In this document: in pieces, positions 29,979 to 44,117 of the stretch
Numbering within the stretch: position 1 is the first letter of the stretch
Layout: each line of letters opens with the position of its first letter
NCBI RefSeq assembly: GCF_008329985.2
Contig: NZ_CP038437.2
Coordinates: forward strand, 620,001 to 684,000
Reading direction: 5' to 3'
Origin: Halomonas binhaiensis
GTDB taxonomy: Bacteria > Pseudomonadota > Gammaproteobacteria > Pseudomonadales > Halomonadaceae
Length of the DNA stretch: 64,000 bases
Notes under the pieces: generated by a model
What the model saw: the letters and a program-made list of their open reading frames with translations, nothing else
What the model was told of the DNA's origin: nothing
Databases searched by the model: none
Position numbers and translations under genes: made by a program

Positions 29979-30646
29979 ATATTCTCGTGATCGAGGATGA
30001 GGACCGAGTTGCTGACTTCATCTGTCGGGGGTTGCGTGGTGAAGGGTGGTGCGCGACACATTGCGCGGATGGTGAGTCAGGCTTGGCAATGTTGCGTGAC
30101 AATGTCTTTGATGTGGTGCTCCTGGACATCGTGCTATCGGGTATCTCGGGGCATGAAGTGTGCTCACGACTGCGAGCAACGGGGAATCATGTCCCTGTGT
30201 TGATGCTGACGGCACTGGACGCCACTGACGAAAAGGTCGCGGGATTGCGACGTGGGGCGGATGATTATCTATCCAAGCCTTTCAGCTTTGATGAATTGAT
30301 TGCCCGTATCGAAGCGTTGCATCGGCGTGCTGCGGCCTTTGCTCCCTCCGAGCCCGGCGCTGATGATGATGTGCAGTTCGATCGTGATGCCCTGTGCCTG
30401 ATAGTGGCTGGTGAAGTCGTGGAGCTATCCACGCGTGAGCGGGATCTCATGGCATTGCTGCTGGCCAATGGGGGACGAGTCCTGAGTCGTGAGCGCATTC
30501 TCAGTTCGGTCTGGGGGCTCAATGAAGACCCCATGACCAATACCGTCGATGTCTATATTGCTCGCCTGCGCAAGAAGCTTGGCCGCTATTCCTGCCGCAT
30601 TACCACGGTACGCGGGACCGGGTATCGCTATGATGACACTCGTTAG
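29975..30646 (+). CDS. OmpR/PhoB family response regulator
   Basis: A 223-residue regulator paired with the upstream kinase. The receiver domain (residues ~1-115) has the acidic pocket 'EDED' at 7-10, phospho-acceptor Asp51 and Lys near 101 ('DDYLSKPF'). The C-terminal winged helix (~130-221) includes 'LSTRERDLMALLLANGGRVLS' and 'VDVYIARLRKKL' and 'TVRGTGYRY'. The start is GTG 29975, overlapping the kinase stop. Targets are unknown; alanine dehydrogenase lies downstream on the same strand but with a 295-bp gap and probably its own promoter. Confidence 0.94.
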   Translation: MNILVIEDEDRVADFICRGLRGEGWCATHCADGESGLAMLRDNVFDVVLLDIVLSGISGHEVCSRLRATGNHVPVLMLTALDATDEKVAGLRRGADDYLSKPFSFDELIARIEALHRRAAAFAPSEPGADDDVQFDRDALCLIVAGEVVELSTRERDLMALLLANGGRVLSRERILSSVWGLNEDPMTNTVDVYIARLRKKLGRYSCRITTVRGTGYRYDDTR

Positions 30647-30842
30647 ACACTGCGTTGCCCTGATATTGGCCTTTCCCCTTCGATCAGCCGTCCTTGATGG
30701 CTAGTACTTTGGGCGTAAGCACCACAGTTCTTGCTGACAATCCCCTTGTCTGTCGAGTGATTTTCGGCTGAGAAAATGCCGAATGACTGTTTTTTCCGTT
30801 TTTGTCATGGCTGATCCACAGGAAAAAACTCTTGTGCTGTAA

Positions 30843-30867
30843 TGAAGTTGACGGTTTTTCAACTTCA
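30843..30867. promoter_or_regulatory. Inverted repeat upstream of alanine dehydrogenase gene
   Basis: TGAAGTTGA (30843-30851) and TCAACTTCA (30859-30867) form a perfect 9-bp inverted repeat with a 7-nt centre, 75 bp before the ald start. There is no T-run after it, so an operator seems likelier than a terminator. The cognate regulator is unknown. Confidence 0.4.
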
Positions 30868-30941
30868 ACCATGAGGCGGCCTGGGCGATGGGCAAGATGC
30901 CTAGCCATGACAGGCAGGGCCCAGACCAGGGGACTGTAGAC

Positions 30942-32057
30942 ATGCGTATTGCCGTACCCAAGGAAATCAAGAATCACGAATATCGCGTTGCCTTGACACC
31001 CAGTGGTGCCCGAGAGCTGTGTGCTCGTGGTCATCAGGTAGTGGTTCAGGAGAGTGCCGGGGAAGGCGCGGGCTTCGCTGATGACGCTTATATTGCCGCT
31101 GGTGCGAAGATTGAAGCCGATGTGGCGGCATTATGGGAGAGCGCCGAGCTGATCCTCAAGGTCAAGGAACCGCAGCCAGAGGAAGTTGAGCGTCTGCACT
31201 CTGGCCAGACGCTGTTCACCTATCTGCACCTGGCCGCCGCGGAAGAGCTGACGCGTGGCCTGCTGGCCAGTGGGGCAACCTGTATTGCTTATGAAACTAT
31301 TACCGCGCCACAGGGTGGTCTGCCGCTACTGGCACCGATGAGTACGGTGGCTGGCCGTATGGCAGTACAGGCCGGGGCACACAGTCTGGAAAAGGCTCAA
31401 GGTGGTGCGGGTATCCTGCTGCCTGGTGTTCCGGGGGTGCCGCCAGCCAGGGTCACGGTGATCGGTGGTGGTGTCGTTGGAGAGAATGCGGCACGCATGG
31501 CCCTGGGGCTGGGAGCCGATGTCAGTGTGCTGGACAGGTCTATCCCTCGCCTGGAAGTGTTGGATGATCGCTATCAAGGCCGTATGAAGACGGTATTCTC
31601 GACCGCGGATAGCGTCGAGGACGCTGTGCGCGAATCCGACCTGATCATCGGCGCGGTGCTGGTGCCGGGAGCGGCTGCGCCTAAGCTGATCAGCCGCAGC
31701 ATGCTGGCGGACATGAAGCCTGGATCGGTGCTGGTCGATGTGGCCATTGACCAGGGCGGCTGTTTCGAGACCAGCCACCCCACCACGCATGCCGATCCCA
31801 CTTATGTGGTGGATGGTGTCGTACATTATTGTGTTGCCAACATGCCGGGCGCTGTGGCGCGAACTTCGACCCAGGCGCTGACCAACGCCACGCAGCCTTT
31901 TGTCGTGGCCTTGGCGAACAAGGGCTGGCGCCGTGCCTTGAGTGACGACGCTCACTTTGCCGCAGGCCTCAATGTGCATGGCGGTCAGTTGACGTATGCT
32001 GCAGTGGCAGAAGCCTTTGGCATGGAGCATGTTGCACCAGCAACGCTGCTGGAATGA
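30942..32057 (+). CDS. ald: Alanine dehydrogenase
   Basis: Converts L-alanine and NAD to pyruvate, ammonia and NADH, allowing growth on alanine. The 371-residue protein has the N-terminal signature '[17 protein letters not shown]' (~residues 5-21), 'YLHLAA' (~94), and the Rossmann segment '[22 protein letters not shown]' (~172-193). GGGGA lies 8 bp before ATG 30942, favouring it over ATG 30888. Usual length for the family (~370). Regulation may involve the inverted repeat upstream; no Lrp-type gene is adjacent. Confidence 0.96.
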   Translation: MRIAVPKEIKNHEYRVALTPSGARELCARGHQVVVQESAGEGAGFADDAYIAAGAKIEADVAALWESAELILKVKEPQPEEVERLHSGQTLFTYLHLAAAEELTRGLLASGATCIAYETITAPQGGLPLLAPMSTVAGRMAVQAGAHSLEKAQGGAGILLPGVPGVPPARVTVIGGGVVGENAARMALGLGADVSVLDRSIPRLEVLDDRYQGRMKTVFSTADSVEDAVRESDLIIGAVLVPGAAAPKLISRSMLADMKPGSVLVDVAIDQGGCFETSHPTTHADPTYVVDGVVHYCVANMPGAVARTSTQALTNATQPFVVALANKGWRRALSDDAHFAAGLNVHGGQLTYAAVAEAFGMEHVAPATLLE

Positions 32058-32149
32058 CCTGTGTCGCTAATTTGAGAGTGTTTCCTTAGCCATGGGCGGG
32101 GCAGCGCGTTACCATAGCGGGCATTCGTGAGTCAGCAGAGTTCGACCTA

Positions 32150-33217
32150 ATGTCCGCAACGTCAGCGTTCTCCGCCCAGGCTTCGACCGGGCAACCCCAG
32201 TCTCAGAAAGTGACACGTGTGCTTACTGGCATCACCACGACGGGTACGCCGCATCTCGGCAACTACGTTGGTGCCATCAAGCCGGCCATCGAGGCTAGCC
32301 TCGACCCTAATGTCGAGTCCTTCTATTTCCTCGCCGACCTGCATGCCCTGATCAAGTGTCAGGATCCCAAGCGTGTGCAGGAGTCGCGTCTGGAGATTGC
32401 TGCCACCTGGCTGGCCCTGGGGCTGGATACCGATAACGCTACGTTTTATCGCCAGTCGGATATTCCGGAAATCCCCGAACTGACCTGGATGTTGTCCTGT
32501 GTCTGTGCCAAAGGGTTGATGAACCGTGCTCATGCCTACAAGGCAGCGGTTGCCGAGAACGAAGAAGCCGACAACCAGGATCCGGACAAAGGCGTGACCA
32601 TGGGCCTGTTTGGCTATCCGGTGCTGATGGCGGCGGACATCCTCATGTTCAATGCCAACAAGGTGCCGGTGGGCCGTGACCAGATCCAGCACATCGAGAT
32701 GGCTCGGGACATGGCCGGGCGCTTCAACCATCTGTACAAGGGAAGCTTCTTCAGCCTGCCGGAAGCCGTGGTAGACGAAAAGGTCCAGGTACTCAATGGC
32801 CTCGATGGGCGCAAGATGTCCAAGAGCTACAACAACACCATTCCGTTGTTCGTGGCTGAGAAGAAGCTGCTCAAGCTGGTACGCAAGATCAAGACCAACT
32901 CCCTGGAACCTGGTGAACCCAAGGATCCGGATACCTGTACGCTGTTCCAGATATATTCTGCTTTCGCCAGTGCCGAGGACACCCAGGCCATGCGCGAGGA
33001 ATATGCAGCAGGCATCGGCTGGGGAGATGCCAAGAACCGTGTCTTCGAATATCTCAACGAGCACCTTCGCGAACCCCGTGAGCGCTACCTGGCGCTACTC
33101 GAGGATCCGGCCCATATCGAGGCCGTGCTGCAGAAAGGCGCCGAGAAGGCTCGGGCACAAGCGGCGCCATTGATGGACAGGCTGCGCACCGCCGCAGGTC
33201 TTGGGCGCTTCATCTGA
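32150..33217 (+). CDS. trpS: Tryptophanyl-tRNA synthetase
   Basis: Charges tRNA-Trp. This class I synthetase of 355 residues has '[10 protein letters not shown]' (HIGH-type, ~residues 31-40), '[10 protein letters not shown]' (~58-67), '[13 protein letters not shown]' (~153-165), and 'GRKMSKS' (KMSKS loop, ~220-226). The first ~20 residues are a low-complexity Ser/Gln stretch not found in most TrpS, so the true start could be slightly different, but no better start with a ribosome site is seen. It is 92 bp downstream of ald and 146 bp upstream of the malic enzyme. Confidence 0.96.
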   Translation: MSATSAFSAQASTGQPQSQKVTRVLTGITTTGTPHLGNYVGAIKPAIEASLDPNVESFYFLADLHALIKCQDPKRVQESRLEIAATWLALGLDTDNATFYRQSDIPEIPELTWMLSCVCAKGLMNRAHAYKAAVAENEEADNQDPDKGVTMGLFGYPVLMAADILMFNANKVPVGRDQIQHIEMARDMAGRFNHLYKGSFFSLPEAVVDEKVQVLNGLDGRKMSKSYNNTIPLFVAEKKLLKLVRKIKTNSLEPGEPKDPDTCTLFQIYSAFASAEDTQAMREEYAAGIGWGDAKNRVFEYLNEHLREPRERYLALLEDPAHIEAVLQKGAEKARAQAAPLMDRLRTAAGLGRFI

Positions 33218-33363
33218 TTCCCTCTCAGGACCACTTGCGCCGTTGTCACACGGCAGCGTGATAGAGTTCCTGATGACGGGTGCTGTGAGCGCCGACAACA
33301 TGGATTTGGGCCTGTACGACATTAGCCTGTTGTCGTGCGCCTAGACATAGAATGAGATAAGCA

Positions 33364-35043
33364 ATGAGTACACAACCCAAGCGTCCTCTGTATATCCCTT
33401 ACGCCGGCCCATCCCTGCTGGAGATGCCTTTGTTGAACAAGGGCAGTGCCTTCACCCAGAAGGAGCGCCTGCAGTTCAACCTGATTGGCCTGCTGCCACA
33501 GAATGTCGAGACCATCGATGAGCAGGTAGAGCGCGCTTATCACCAGTACCAGCAATGCCAGACGGACCTGGATCGTCATATCTATCTGCGTGCGATTCAG
33601 GACGATAACGAGACGTTGTTCTTCCGCCTTGTTTCGGGCCATCTCGAAGAGATGCTGCCGATCATCTATACCCCTACGGTTGGCAAGGCCTGTGAAGAGT
33701 TCTCCAATATCTATCGCAATCACCGTGGCTTGTTCATTTCCTATCCTGATCGCGAGCACATGGATGACATCCTGCGCAGCGCGACCAAGGATAACGTCAA
33801 GGTCATCGTGGTGACGGATGGTGAACGTATCCTGGGGCTGGGCGACCAGGGAATCGGAGGCATGGGAATTCCGATCGGCAAGCTGTCGCTGTACACCGCC
33901 TGTGGCGGCATCAGCCCGGCCAATACGCTGCCGATCATGCTGGATGTCGGCACCAACAACCCGACTCTGCTCGATGATCCGCGCTATATGGGCTGGCGCC
34001 ATTCGCGTATCAGTCAGGAAGAGTACGATGCTTTCATCGAGACCTTCATTCAGGCCGTGAAGCGTCGCTGGCCCAAGGCCTTGCTGCAGTTTGAAGACTT
34101 TGCCCAGGCCAATGCCATGCCGTTGCTGGAGCGTTATCGTGATGAGCTGTGCTGCTTCAACGATGACGTTCAAGGCACTGCCTCTGTGTGCGTGGGCACC
34201 TTGATGGCTGCCTGTCAGGCACGTGGTGAAGGCATGGCCGATCAGCGCGTGGTCTTTGTCGGAGCGGGTTCTGCCGGCTGTGGTATTGCCGAGATGGTCG
34301 TTCAATCCATGATGGCAGAAGGGTTGAGCGAGTCGCAGGCGCGTGAGCGAGTGTTCATGGTCGACCGTGAAGGCCTGGTGACGGATGATCAGAGCTGGTT
34401 GCGTGATTTCCAGGTTCGTCTGGCCCATCCCACCAGCCGTGTAGAAGGTTGGGATGGACAGAATCTGCTTGAGGTGGTCAAGCAGGTCAGGCCGACTGTT
34501 CTGCTGGGTGTGTGTGGTCAGCCGGGCATCTTCACTGAAGATGTGGTCAAGGCGATGCATGCAGGTTGCGACAAGCCACTGATCATGCCGCTGTCCAACC
34601 CCACGTCGCGTGCTGAAGCGCAGCCGGAGGATATTCTCAAGTGGACCAACGGTGAGGCTCTGGTAGCGACGGGTAGCCCCTTTGCTCCGGTGGAGATCAA
34701 TGGCCGTACGATTCCCATCGCGCAGTGCAACAATGCCTATATCTTCCCGGGGATTGGGCTGGGTGTCGTGGCTGCTGGTGCCCGCCGAGTCACGGATTCC
34801 ATGCTGATGGCGGCGTCCCGCGCGTTGGCTCGTGAGGCTCCGGTCGTCAAGCATGGTGAAGGCGCCATGCTGCCGCCGTTGTCATCCATTCGTGAAATCT
34901 CCAAGTCCATTGCTTTCGATGTGGCGGCACAAGCCCAGGGTGAAGGGGTGGCACTCAAGACGAATGGTACCAAGCTGCGCCGTGCCATCGAGCAGGTGTG
35001 CTGGGAACCGGACTACCGTGACTATCGTCGTCGGGCGTTCTAG
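33364..35043 (+). CDS. maeA: NAD-dependent malic enzyme
   Basis: Decarboxylates malate to pyruvate with NAD. The 559-residue protein is of the long malic enzyme type: '[13 protein letters not shown]' (~residues 102-114), '[19 protein letters not shown]' (~156-174) and '[12 protein letters not shown]' (~262-273), and the Rossmann '[14 protein letters not shown]' (~299-312). Length and the N-terminal '[14 protein letters not shown]' match E. coli MaeA (565). ATG 33364 has no strong ribosome site but is the family start. A hairpin follows at 35045-35063 just after the stop. Confidence 0.94.
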   Translation: MSTQPKRPLYIPYAGPSLLEMPLLNKGSAFTQKERLQFNLIGLLPQNVETIDEQVERAYHQYQQCQTDLDRHIYLRAIQDDNETLFFRLVSGHLEEMLPIIYTPTVGKACEEFSNIYRNHRGLFISYPDREHMDDILRSATKDNVKVIVVTDGERILGLGDQGIGGMGIPIGKLSLYTACGGISPANTLPIMLDVGTNNPTLLDDPRYMGWRHSRISQEEYDAFIETFIQAVKRRWPKALLQFEDFAQANAMPLLERYRDELCCFNDDVQGTASVCVGTLMAACQARGEGMADQRVVFVGAGSAGCGIAEMVVQSMMAEGLSESQARERVFMVDREGLVTDDQSWLRDFQVRLAHPTSRVEGWDGQNLLEVVKQVRPTVLLGVCGQPGIFTEDVVKAMHAGCDKPLIMPLSNPTSRAEAQPEDILKWTNGEALVATGSPFAPVEINGRTIPIAQCNNAYIFPGIGLGVVAAGARRVTDSMLMAASRALAREAPVVKHGEGAMLPPLSSIREISKSIAFDVAAQAQGEGVALKTNGTKLRRAIEQVCWEPDYRDYRRRAF

Positions 35044-35044
35044 G

Positions 35045-35063
35045 CGAGTCGCATAGCGACTCG
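35045..35063 (+). other. Hairpin directly after malic enzyme stop
   Basis: CGAGTCGC (35045-35052) and GCGACTCG (35056-35063) form an 8-bp stem with a 3-nt loop, 2 bp after the stop codon. No T-run follows. It may shield the 3' end or take part in termination. Confidence 0.5.
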
Positions 35064-35137
35064 AGCTCTAAGCTGTGGAGCTATAAGCTATAAGCGAAGA
35101 AGCCTTTACACGGTTCTGAGAAGCATTTTGCATCATT

Positions 35138-35278
<141 letters not shown>

Positions 35279-35283
35279 CATTC

Positions 35284-38028
<2,745 letters not shown>

Positions 38029-38191
38029 GATGTTGTCCCTCGGTCACGGTATTGGTTGAAGAACAGGTGAATAACAGCGTACGTGAATTTTATTTGTTGG
38101 CGAACCATTACCAGCATACACCCGTCTTATCCTTGAAAGCTCGGAGCGTCGTCCCCATCATCATTCTTCCACTTGAGAGCGCGAGGGCGTC

Positions 38192-38401
38192 GTGGACGAA
38201 CATCGCTTACCCACTTGGCCCATTGCCTGCCCTTATTGCGATTCACGTTTCGACCTGCTGGTCGATGTTTCGCAAGGTAGTCATGAAACCTGGGAAGACT
38301 GTCCCCGTTGCTGTGCGCCGATTCACCTCAAGATCGAGATAGTGTCGGTGTCGGAGGAAATCGGCTCAGTGATAGTGGGCTCTGACAATGATGTCATCTG
38401 A
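38192..38401 (+). CDS. CPXCG motif-containing cysteine-rich protein
   Basis: A 69-residue protein of unknown function with two zinc-ribbon-like pairs, 'CPYCDSRF' (~residues 13-20) and 'CPRCCAPIHL' (~37-46), which defines the CPXCG family. It starts at GTG 38192 after GCGAGGGC. It is 174 bp upstream of the peroxiredoxin gene and divergent from acnA. No membrane segment is seen. Confidence 0.82.
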   Translation: MDEHRLPTWPIACPYCDSRFDLLVDVSQGSHETWEDCPRCCAPIHLKIEIVSVSEEIGSVIVGSDNDVI

Positions 38402-38575
38402 GGCTAGGGCCGACAGGTGACATCGTCATTGCGGCGTCACGGCGCGGACGACACAATAGGCGCTGGCTATATGTCTCATGACTCTAGCTGATTGGCGGGT
38501 CATGGTGGCTATAACCTAGAGTGGACACCCCAAATTTTTCACTGTCCTTTAAATTGCTTGAATATGGAGTAGTGC

Positions 38576-39178
38576 ATGAGCGTACTGGTAGGACGTCAAG
38601 CCCCTGACTTCGAAGCCGCTGCTGTCCTTGGCAACGGTGAGATCGTAGAGAACTTCAAACTGTCCGACAGCAACGGCAAGCTGCGCGTACTGTTCTTCTG
38701 GCCGCTGGACTTCACCTTCGTTTGCCCGTCCGAAATCATTGCTCACGACAATCGTCTGCAGCAGTTCAAGGAGCTGGGTGCTGAGGTCATCGGTGTGTCC
38801 ATCGATTCTCAGTTCACCCACTACGCCTGGCGCAAGACCAGCCCGGACGCTGGTGGTATCGGTGAAGTCGGTTTCCCGATCGTGGCTGACGTCAAGCACG
38901 AGATCACCAACGCCTACGGCATCGAGCATCCGGAAGCTGGCGTTGCCATGCGTGCTTCCTTCCTGATCGATGAGGACGGTGTCGTGCAGCATCAGGTGGT
39001 CAACAACCTGCCGCTGGGTCGTAATGTCGATGAGATGCTGCGTATGGTCAAGGCGCTGCAACACCACCAGAAGCATGGTGAAGTCTGCCCGGCTGGCTGG
39101 GATGAAGGCCAGGAAGGCATGCAGGCTGATGCCGTGGGTGTGGCCAAGTATCTGAGCACACACTCCAACGAGCTGTAA
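38576..39178 (+). CDS. Typical 2-Cys peroxiredoxin (AhpC/Tsa)
   Basis: Reduces hydrogen peroxide and organic peroxides. The 200-residue protein has the peroxidatic cysteine at residue 50 in 'DFTFVCPSEI' and the resolving cysteine near 171 in 'GEVCPAGW', the typical 2-Cys arrangement. The next gene, 123 bp away, is thioredoxin reductase, so it is probably reduced by the thioredoxin system; no ahpF or thioredoxin gene is nearby. ATG 38576 follows TATGGAG. Regulation by OxyR is possible but I found no clear site. Confidence 0.95.
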   Translation: MSVLVGRQAPDFEAAAVLGNGEIVENFKLSDSNGKLRVLFFWPLDFTFVCPSEIIAHDNRLQQFKELGAEVIGVSIDSQFTHYAWRKTSPDAGGIGEVGFPIVADVKHEITNAYGIEHPEAGVAMRASFLIDEDGVVQHQVVNNLPLGRNVDEMLRMVKALQHHQKHGEVCPAGWDEGQEGMQADAVGVAKYLSTHSNEL

Positions 39179-40258
<1,080 letters not shown>

Positions 40259-40278
40259 TCTTGAACCCTGGCCTTCGA

Positions 40279-40320
40279 ACGTCGACAGGAAGACTGCTCA
40301 TCACTGGGGCCTGTCGACGT
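40279..40320. other. Inverted repeat downstream of trxB
   Basis: ACGTCGACAGG (40279-40289) and CCTGTCGACGT (40310-40320) form a perfect 11-bp inverted repeat around a 20-nt centre, 21 bp after the trxB stop. There is no T-run. It may be part of the transcript end between trxB and the convergent slyX gene. Confidence 0.5.
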
Positions 40321-40443
40321 CTAGATTGCTGTATCAATATCTGCGAGCTGCACCGTCCGGGCTATGTTCGGAATGGTGTGGCTCGCAGGTGTTTTTCAGA
40401 CCTCGCGTTTTTTCTGACAAGGCCGGGTAAGAGTCCTGGCTTT

Positions 40444-40716
40444 TCAGTAGTGTGGCGGTAGTTCATCCTCCGGCCCGGGTGCTTGTCCCAGGCTGTCCGC
40501 AGAGCGTAGCTCGCGCATGCGCTCCTGCATCAGTCGTGATAGGCGCTCCAGCTCCATCAGGCGGCGCTCCTGCTGCGCTATAGCGGCATCCAGAGTATCC
40601 AGCCAGTGTTCCTGATAGGCCAAGCGACTTTCGATGGCTTCCAGTCGTTGTGCCGTTTCGGCGGACGACTCGGTTGTCTCCGTGATAGACTCTCGCTGCG
40701 GTGTGTCATTGTTCAT
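40444..40716 (-). CDS. slyX: SlyX family protein
   Basis: A 90-residue coiled-coil protein of unknown function. After an acidic Thr/Glu/Ser N-terminus, it has the SlyX signature '[30 protein letters not shown]' spacing (~residues 22-52, given here only as positions and key Glu/Leu heptads) and the usual ending 'DELPPHY'. GGCGGG lies before ATG 40716, chosen over the longer frame from 40824. It is divergent from the cold-shock-domain gene. Confidence 0.9.
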   Translation of the reverse strand: MNNDTPQRESITETTESSAETAQRLEAIESRLAYQEHWLDTLDAAIAQQERRLMELERLSRLMQERMRELRSADSLGQAPGPEDELPPHY

Positions 40717-40829
40717 CGTGTCACCCGCCAAGATCCGCACGGCGCCCCAAGCAAAGGAGGCAGGGGAGTGGTGAAGGGTCTCATGGTCATTCCACCTATT
40801 TTCACTATAAAAGAGAGTATTCAAGGTCC

Positions 40830-41294
40830 ATGAAGAGAAGGGTTATTTTCCGTTGCAGTCTTGTCAGCTTGTTGCTGGCGACACCGTCTCCATTATTGAT
40901 TGCCCTGATGATCAGCCTGCTTACCGGGATTACTGTAGAGGAACTGGTAAACCTGGCGGAAGATGAAAAAGTGCTCACTGGTTATCTTGGTGCAGTTGTG
41001 GCGGTTTTCGCCTTGCTTATGGTCGCTACCCTCGCCACCAATGCTTTCACACCGCAGTTGGCCAGCCAGGCTGAGACACTGGATGATGATCGCGAAATCG
41101 GTGAAGTGAAGTGGTTCAACGTCAACAAGGGATATGGCTTTATTACCCGAGCTGGCGGTGAGGATGTGTTCGTGCACTTCCGAGCCATTCGCGGCCATGG
41201 TCATCGTACACTAGCTGAGGGCCAGAAGGTCCGTTACTACGTTGTAGAGAACGAGCGTGGCCTGCAGGCCGACGATGTCACTGTGATTACCTGA
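40830..41294 (+). CDS. Membrane-anchored cold-shock domain protein
   Basis: A 154-residue protein with two predicted membrane helices (residues ~9-33 and ~51-72) followed by a linker and a cold-shock domain (~89-154). The domain has RNP1 'KGYGFI' (100-105) and RNP2 'VFVHF' (113-117), so it should bind single-stranded RNA or DNA, and would face the cytoplasm with an even number of helices. ATG 40830 gives a start MKRRVIFRC before the first helix; the upstream frame from 40701 overlaps the slyX promoter region. Function is unknown. A strong terminator follows. Confidence 0.88.
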   Translation: MKRRVIFRCSLVSLLLATPSPLLIALMISLLTGITVEELVNLAEDEKVLTGYLGAVVAVFALLMVATLATNAFTPQLASQAETLDDDREIGEVKWFNVNKGYGFITRAGGEDVFVHFRAIRGHGHRTLAEGQKVRYYVVENERGLQADDVTVIT

Positions 41295-41320
41295 TCAGTT
41301 TGATTTACGCCACGCTATGA

Positions 41321-41353
41321 CAGCGCCCCGCAATCGCGGGGCGCTGTTTTTTT
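41321..41353 (+). terminator. Rho-independent terminator of the cold-shock-domain gene
   Basis: CAGCGCCCCGC (41321-41331) pairs with GCGGGGCGCTG (41336-41346) over a 4-nt loop, followed by seven T residues (41347-41353). This is a textbook intrinsic terminator 27 bp after the stop. On the opposite side it faces the stop of the minus-strand hypothetical gene. Confidence 0.93.
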
Positions 41354-41748
41354 CAGGTTCCTGAGTCTGGCCAGTTGATGGGGCCTTCACTACCATCCGG
41401 CAATACCTGAAGGAAGCGGTCTGGATCATCACCTGGCTGCCAACCACCCAGAGAGCAGCGCACCTCGCACTCCAGGGCAAGAGCTGCGGCTCTTGCACAG
41501 TCGCTATCGCTGGACCAGGGCGTGGCTGGGCTATCGAACCATAGGCTGGCAAACCCGTCGGCCGCCCTGGTGACCAGCATGACAGGGATATCGTTGCCAT
41601 TCCGTTCACCCGTTGTCAGCCACTTGGACTTGCCTCGGGCTGTCAGAGGCAGCGCCTGGATCGCGTCATTCAGCCAGGCATTGATGCGCTCGATATCGGC
41701 GTGTGCTAGATAGATCTCGATATCCGGGTAGTTCTCATCCATCACCAT
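41353..41748 (-). CDS. Hypothetical protein overlapping dapE
   Basis: A 131-residue acidic protein of unknown function, with '[18 protein letters not shown]' near the start, '[22 protein letters not shown]' mid-way, and two conserved-looking Cys ('[16 protein letters not shown]'). No signal peptide or membrane segment is seen. It starts at ATG 41748 with GGGGGA 6 bp upstream, overlapping the end of dapE by 14 bp in another frame, which suggests translational coupling. ATG 41742 is an alternative. It is the last gene of the dap set. Confidence 0.78.
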   Translation of the reverse strand: MVMDENYPDIEIYLAHADIERINAWLNDAIQALPLTARGKSKWLTTGERNGNDIPVMLVTRAADGFASLWFDSPATPWSSDSDCARAAALALECEVRCSLGGWQPGDDPDRFLQVLPDGSEGPINWPDSGT

Positions 41749-42946
41749 GCGTGATCCCCCAATGGCCATCAGTGGCGAACAGTCGCACCAGGATGGCTTC
41801 GTAGATCCGGCTGAGATCATCCAGATCCGAGGCCTGTACCCGTTCATCGACTTGGTGGATGGTAGCATTGAGTGGCCCCAGTTCGACTACCTGGGTGCCA
41901 AGTGTTGCGATGAAACGGCCATCCGAGGTGCCTCCACTGGTGGACAGCACGGGTCGGATACCGGTGATGTGCTCGACGCCGTCTATAGCCGCCTCGACCA
42001 GGGCGCCTTCCCGTGTCAGGAAGGGCTGGCCGTTGAGCGTCCAGTCAATATCGAAGTCCAGGTCGTGTTCACGCAAAATCGATTCGGTGCGTTGACGCAG
42101 CGCCTCGTTCGTTGTCTCCGTAGAGAAACGGAAGTTGAAGATGGCTTCGACCTCTCCGGGAATCACATTGGTGGCTCCGGTTCCTCCGCGGATATTGGAG
42201 ATCTGGAAGCTGGTGGCAGGGAAGCTGTCGTTTCCAGAATCCCAGTGCTCATTGGCCAGGGCATCCAGGGCGGGAGCAATCTGGTGGATGGGGTTGCGTG
42301 CCAGATGCGGGTAGGCCACATGGCCCTGAATACCACGTACACGCAGCACTCCACCCAGCGAACCGCGCCGTCCATTCTTGATCACATCGCCAAGACGTTC
42401 TGTGGAGGATGGCTCTCCGACGATACAGTAATCGAGTCGTTCGTTACGTTCGCGTAGATGCTCGACGACAGCCTTTGTGCCGTCTACGGCAGGGCCTTCT
42501 TCATCAGAGGTGATCAGAAAGGCGATGCGGCCGTCGTGCTCGGAATGTTCGGTAATGAAACGTTCCACTGCCGTTATCATCGCAGCCAGGCTACCTTTCA
42601 TGTCTGCTGCACCGCGCCCACGCAGCATGCCATTGGCATCGATGACAGGCTCGAAAGGTGGGGTTTTCCACTGGCTTTCCGGGCCGGTGGGGACAACATC
42701 AGTGTGGCCGGCAAAAGCTAGCACTGGGCCATGGTGGCCATGTACTGCCCAGAAATTTTCCACATCGCCGAAAGGCAAGCGCTCGACATGGAAGCCAAGG
42801 CGCTTCAGGCGCTCGATCATCAGAGCCTGACAGCCAAGATCGTCTGGGGTCACGGAAGGGCGTCGGATCAGCTCCAAGGCAAGTTCCAGGGTGGGCGACA
42901 GGTTCTCGGCGTTATCAATGTTGTCGGTCGTGGACGTCGTGGGCAT
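41735..42946 (-). CDS. dapE: Succinyl-diaminopimelate desuccinylase
   Basis: Removes the succinyl group from N-succinyl-LL-diaminopimelate in the lysine and peptidoglycan precursor pathway. The 403-residue M20 zinc peptidase has 'FAGHTDVVP' (~residues 94-102), '[13 protein letters not shown]' (~126-138), '[14 protein letters not shown]' (~160) and '[11 protein letters not shown]' near the C-terminus. Start ATG 42946 (MPTTSTTDN) gives about 25 extra N-terminal residues over E. coli DapE; the longer frame from 43051 overlaps dapD. It is downstream of dapD in the same direction. Confidence 0.96.
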   Translation of the reverse strand: MPTTSTTDNIDNAENLSPTLELALELIRRPSVTPDDLGCQALMIERLKRLGFHVERLPFGDVENFWAVHGHHGPVLAFAGHTDVVPTGPESQWKTPPFEPVIDANGMLRGRGAADMKGSLAAMITAVERFITEHSEHDGRIAFLITSDEEGPAVDGTKAVVEHLRERNERLDYCIVGEPSSTERLGDVIKNGRRGSLGGVLRVRGIQGHVAYPHLARNPIHQIAPALDALANEHWDSGNDSFPATSFQISNIRGGTGATNVIPGEVEAIFNFRFSTETTNEALRQRTESILREHDLDFDIDWTLNGQPFLTREGALVEAAIDGVEHITGIRPVLSTSGGTSDGRFIATLGTQVVELGPLNATIHQVDERVQASDLDDLSRIYEAILVRLFATDGHWGITHGDG

Positions 42947-43010
42947 AGGTATCTCGAAGCGAATGGTCTCCACGGATGCGGCGGCAATGGGCCGCCGCAT
43001 CCGAAGGGAA

Positions 43011-44036
43011 TCAGTTATGGGCGTGGAGAGCTTCGTTGAGCGCGATGGCACTCTTGTTGGTCAGGCACTCGATGCGGCCATTCTGGGAATTTCGGCGCAG
43101 CAGCAGGTCGGGCTGGCCGGCCAGTTCGCGAGCAGCCACGGTACGCACTTCCTGGCCCTTGTCGTCGAGCAGCGTGACCTTGGCACCAGCCGTGATATAC
43201 AGGCCCGCTTCCACGGTGCAGCGATCGCCCAGAGGGATTCCGATGCCGGCATTGGCACCGATCAAGCAACCTTCGCCGACAGAAATGATGATGTTGCCAC
43301 CGCCGGAAAGCGTGCCCATGGTCGAACAACCGCCTCCCAGGTCAGAACCCTTGCCAACCACGACGCCAGCGGAAATTCGACCTTCGATCATGCCCGGTCC
43401 CTCGGTGCCGGCATTGAAGTTGCAGAAGCCTTCATGCATGACGGTGGTGCCTTCGCCAAGGTAAGCCCCCAGGCGTACCCGTGCGGTATCTGCGATGCGC
43501 ACACCGGCCGGTACCACGTAATCGGTCATCTTGGGGAATTTGTCGACACAGTCCACGGACAGAGCTCGACCTTCCAGGCGTGCCTTGAGCTGGCGTGCAG
43601 GCAATTCTTCGATGTCGATGGCGCCCTCATTGCTCCAGGCGATGTTGCGTAACAGGCCAAACATGCCGTTCAGGTCCAGGCCGTGAGGCTTGACCAGGCG
43701 ATGGGACAACAGGTGTAGCTTGAGATAGACCTCCGCTGCGTTCTGGGGTGGGGTGTCCTCAGCCAGGAAGGTGGCGACCAGCGGACGCTGGCTCGCCGCC
43801 AGGTGTTCGGCCAGTTCTGCCTGGGCGCCATGGCCGGCCTCACGCAGTGCTGCGGCCAGTGCAGCGCAGTGCTCTGGCAGGAAGCTGACGACGGCGTTGC
43901 CGCTGGGGGCATTGAGCGCCTTGGCAGCAGCCTCGGTCAGGCTGGCCTCTGGGTTGAGCAATGGTGCAGGGTAGTAGACCTCCAGCCAATCGCCCTGAGT
44001 GTTTTGAGTGCCAATTCCGAGAGCAAAGCTAAGCAT
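43011..44036 (-). CDS. dapD: Tetrahydrodipicolinate N-succinyltransferase
   Basis: Transfers succinyl from succinyl-CoA to tetrahydrodipicolinate in the lysine/diaminopimelate pathway. The 341-residue protein is the longer DapD type found in Pseudomonas: an N-terminal domain, then a left-handed beta-helix of hexapeptide repeats (~residues 165-290, '[20 protein letters not shown]', '[15 protein letters not shown]'). ATG 44036 (MLSFALGIG) lies 6 bp after GGAAAC; ATG 44060 is unlikely. It is upstream of dapE and downstream of the ArsC-like gene. Confidence 0.95.
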   Translation of the reverse strand: MLSFALGIGTQNTQGDWLEVYYPAPLLNPEASLTEAAAKALNAPSGNAVVSFLPEHCAALAAALREAGHGAQAELAEHLAASQRPLVATFLAEDTPPQNAAEVYLKLHLLSHRLVKPHGLDLNGMFGLLRNIAWSNEGAIDIEELPARQLKARLEGRALSVDCVDKFPKMTDYVVPAGVRIADTARVRLGAYLGEGTTVMHEGFCNFNAGTEGPGMIEGRISAGVVVGKGSDLGGGCSTMGTLSGGGNIIISVGEGCLIGANAGIGIPLGDRCTVEAGLYITAGAKVTLLDDKGQEVRTVAARELAGQPDLLLRRNSQNGRIECLTNKSAIALNEALHAHN

Positions 44037-44117
44037 GGGGCTGTTTCCTTGAAATAACATGATGAAAGGTGGGTGAGCGAGCGCTTTCAGACAAGCCTGT
44101 GTTTCATCGTCTGGGAC

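Noticed and set aside
33322..34854. Open frame of 510 codons on the minus strand
   Set aside because: Antisense to the malic enzyme gene, which has complete motifs.
40261..40461. Frame of 66 codons downstream of trxB
   Set aside because: It starts at the trxB stop and spans the inverted repeat region; it has no features of a protein family.
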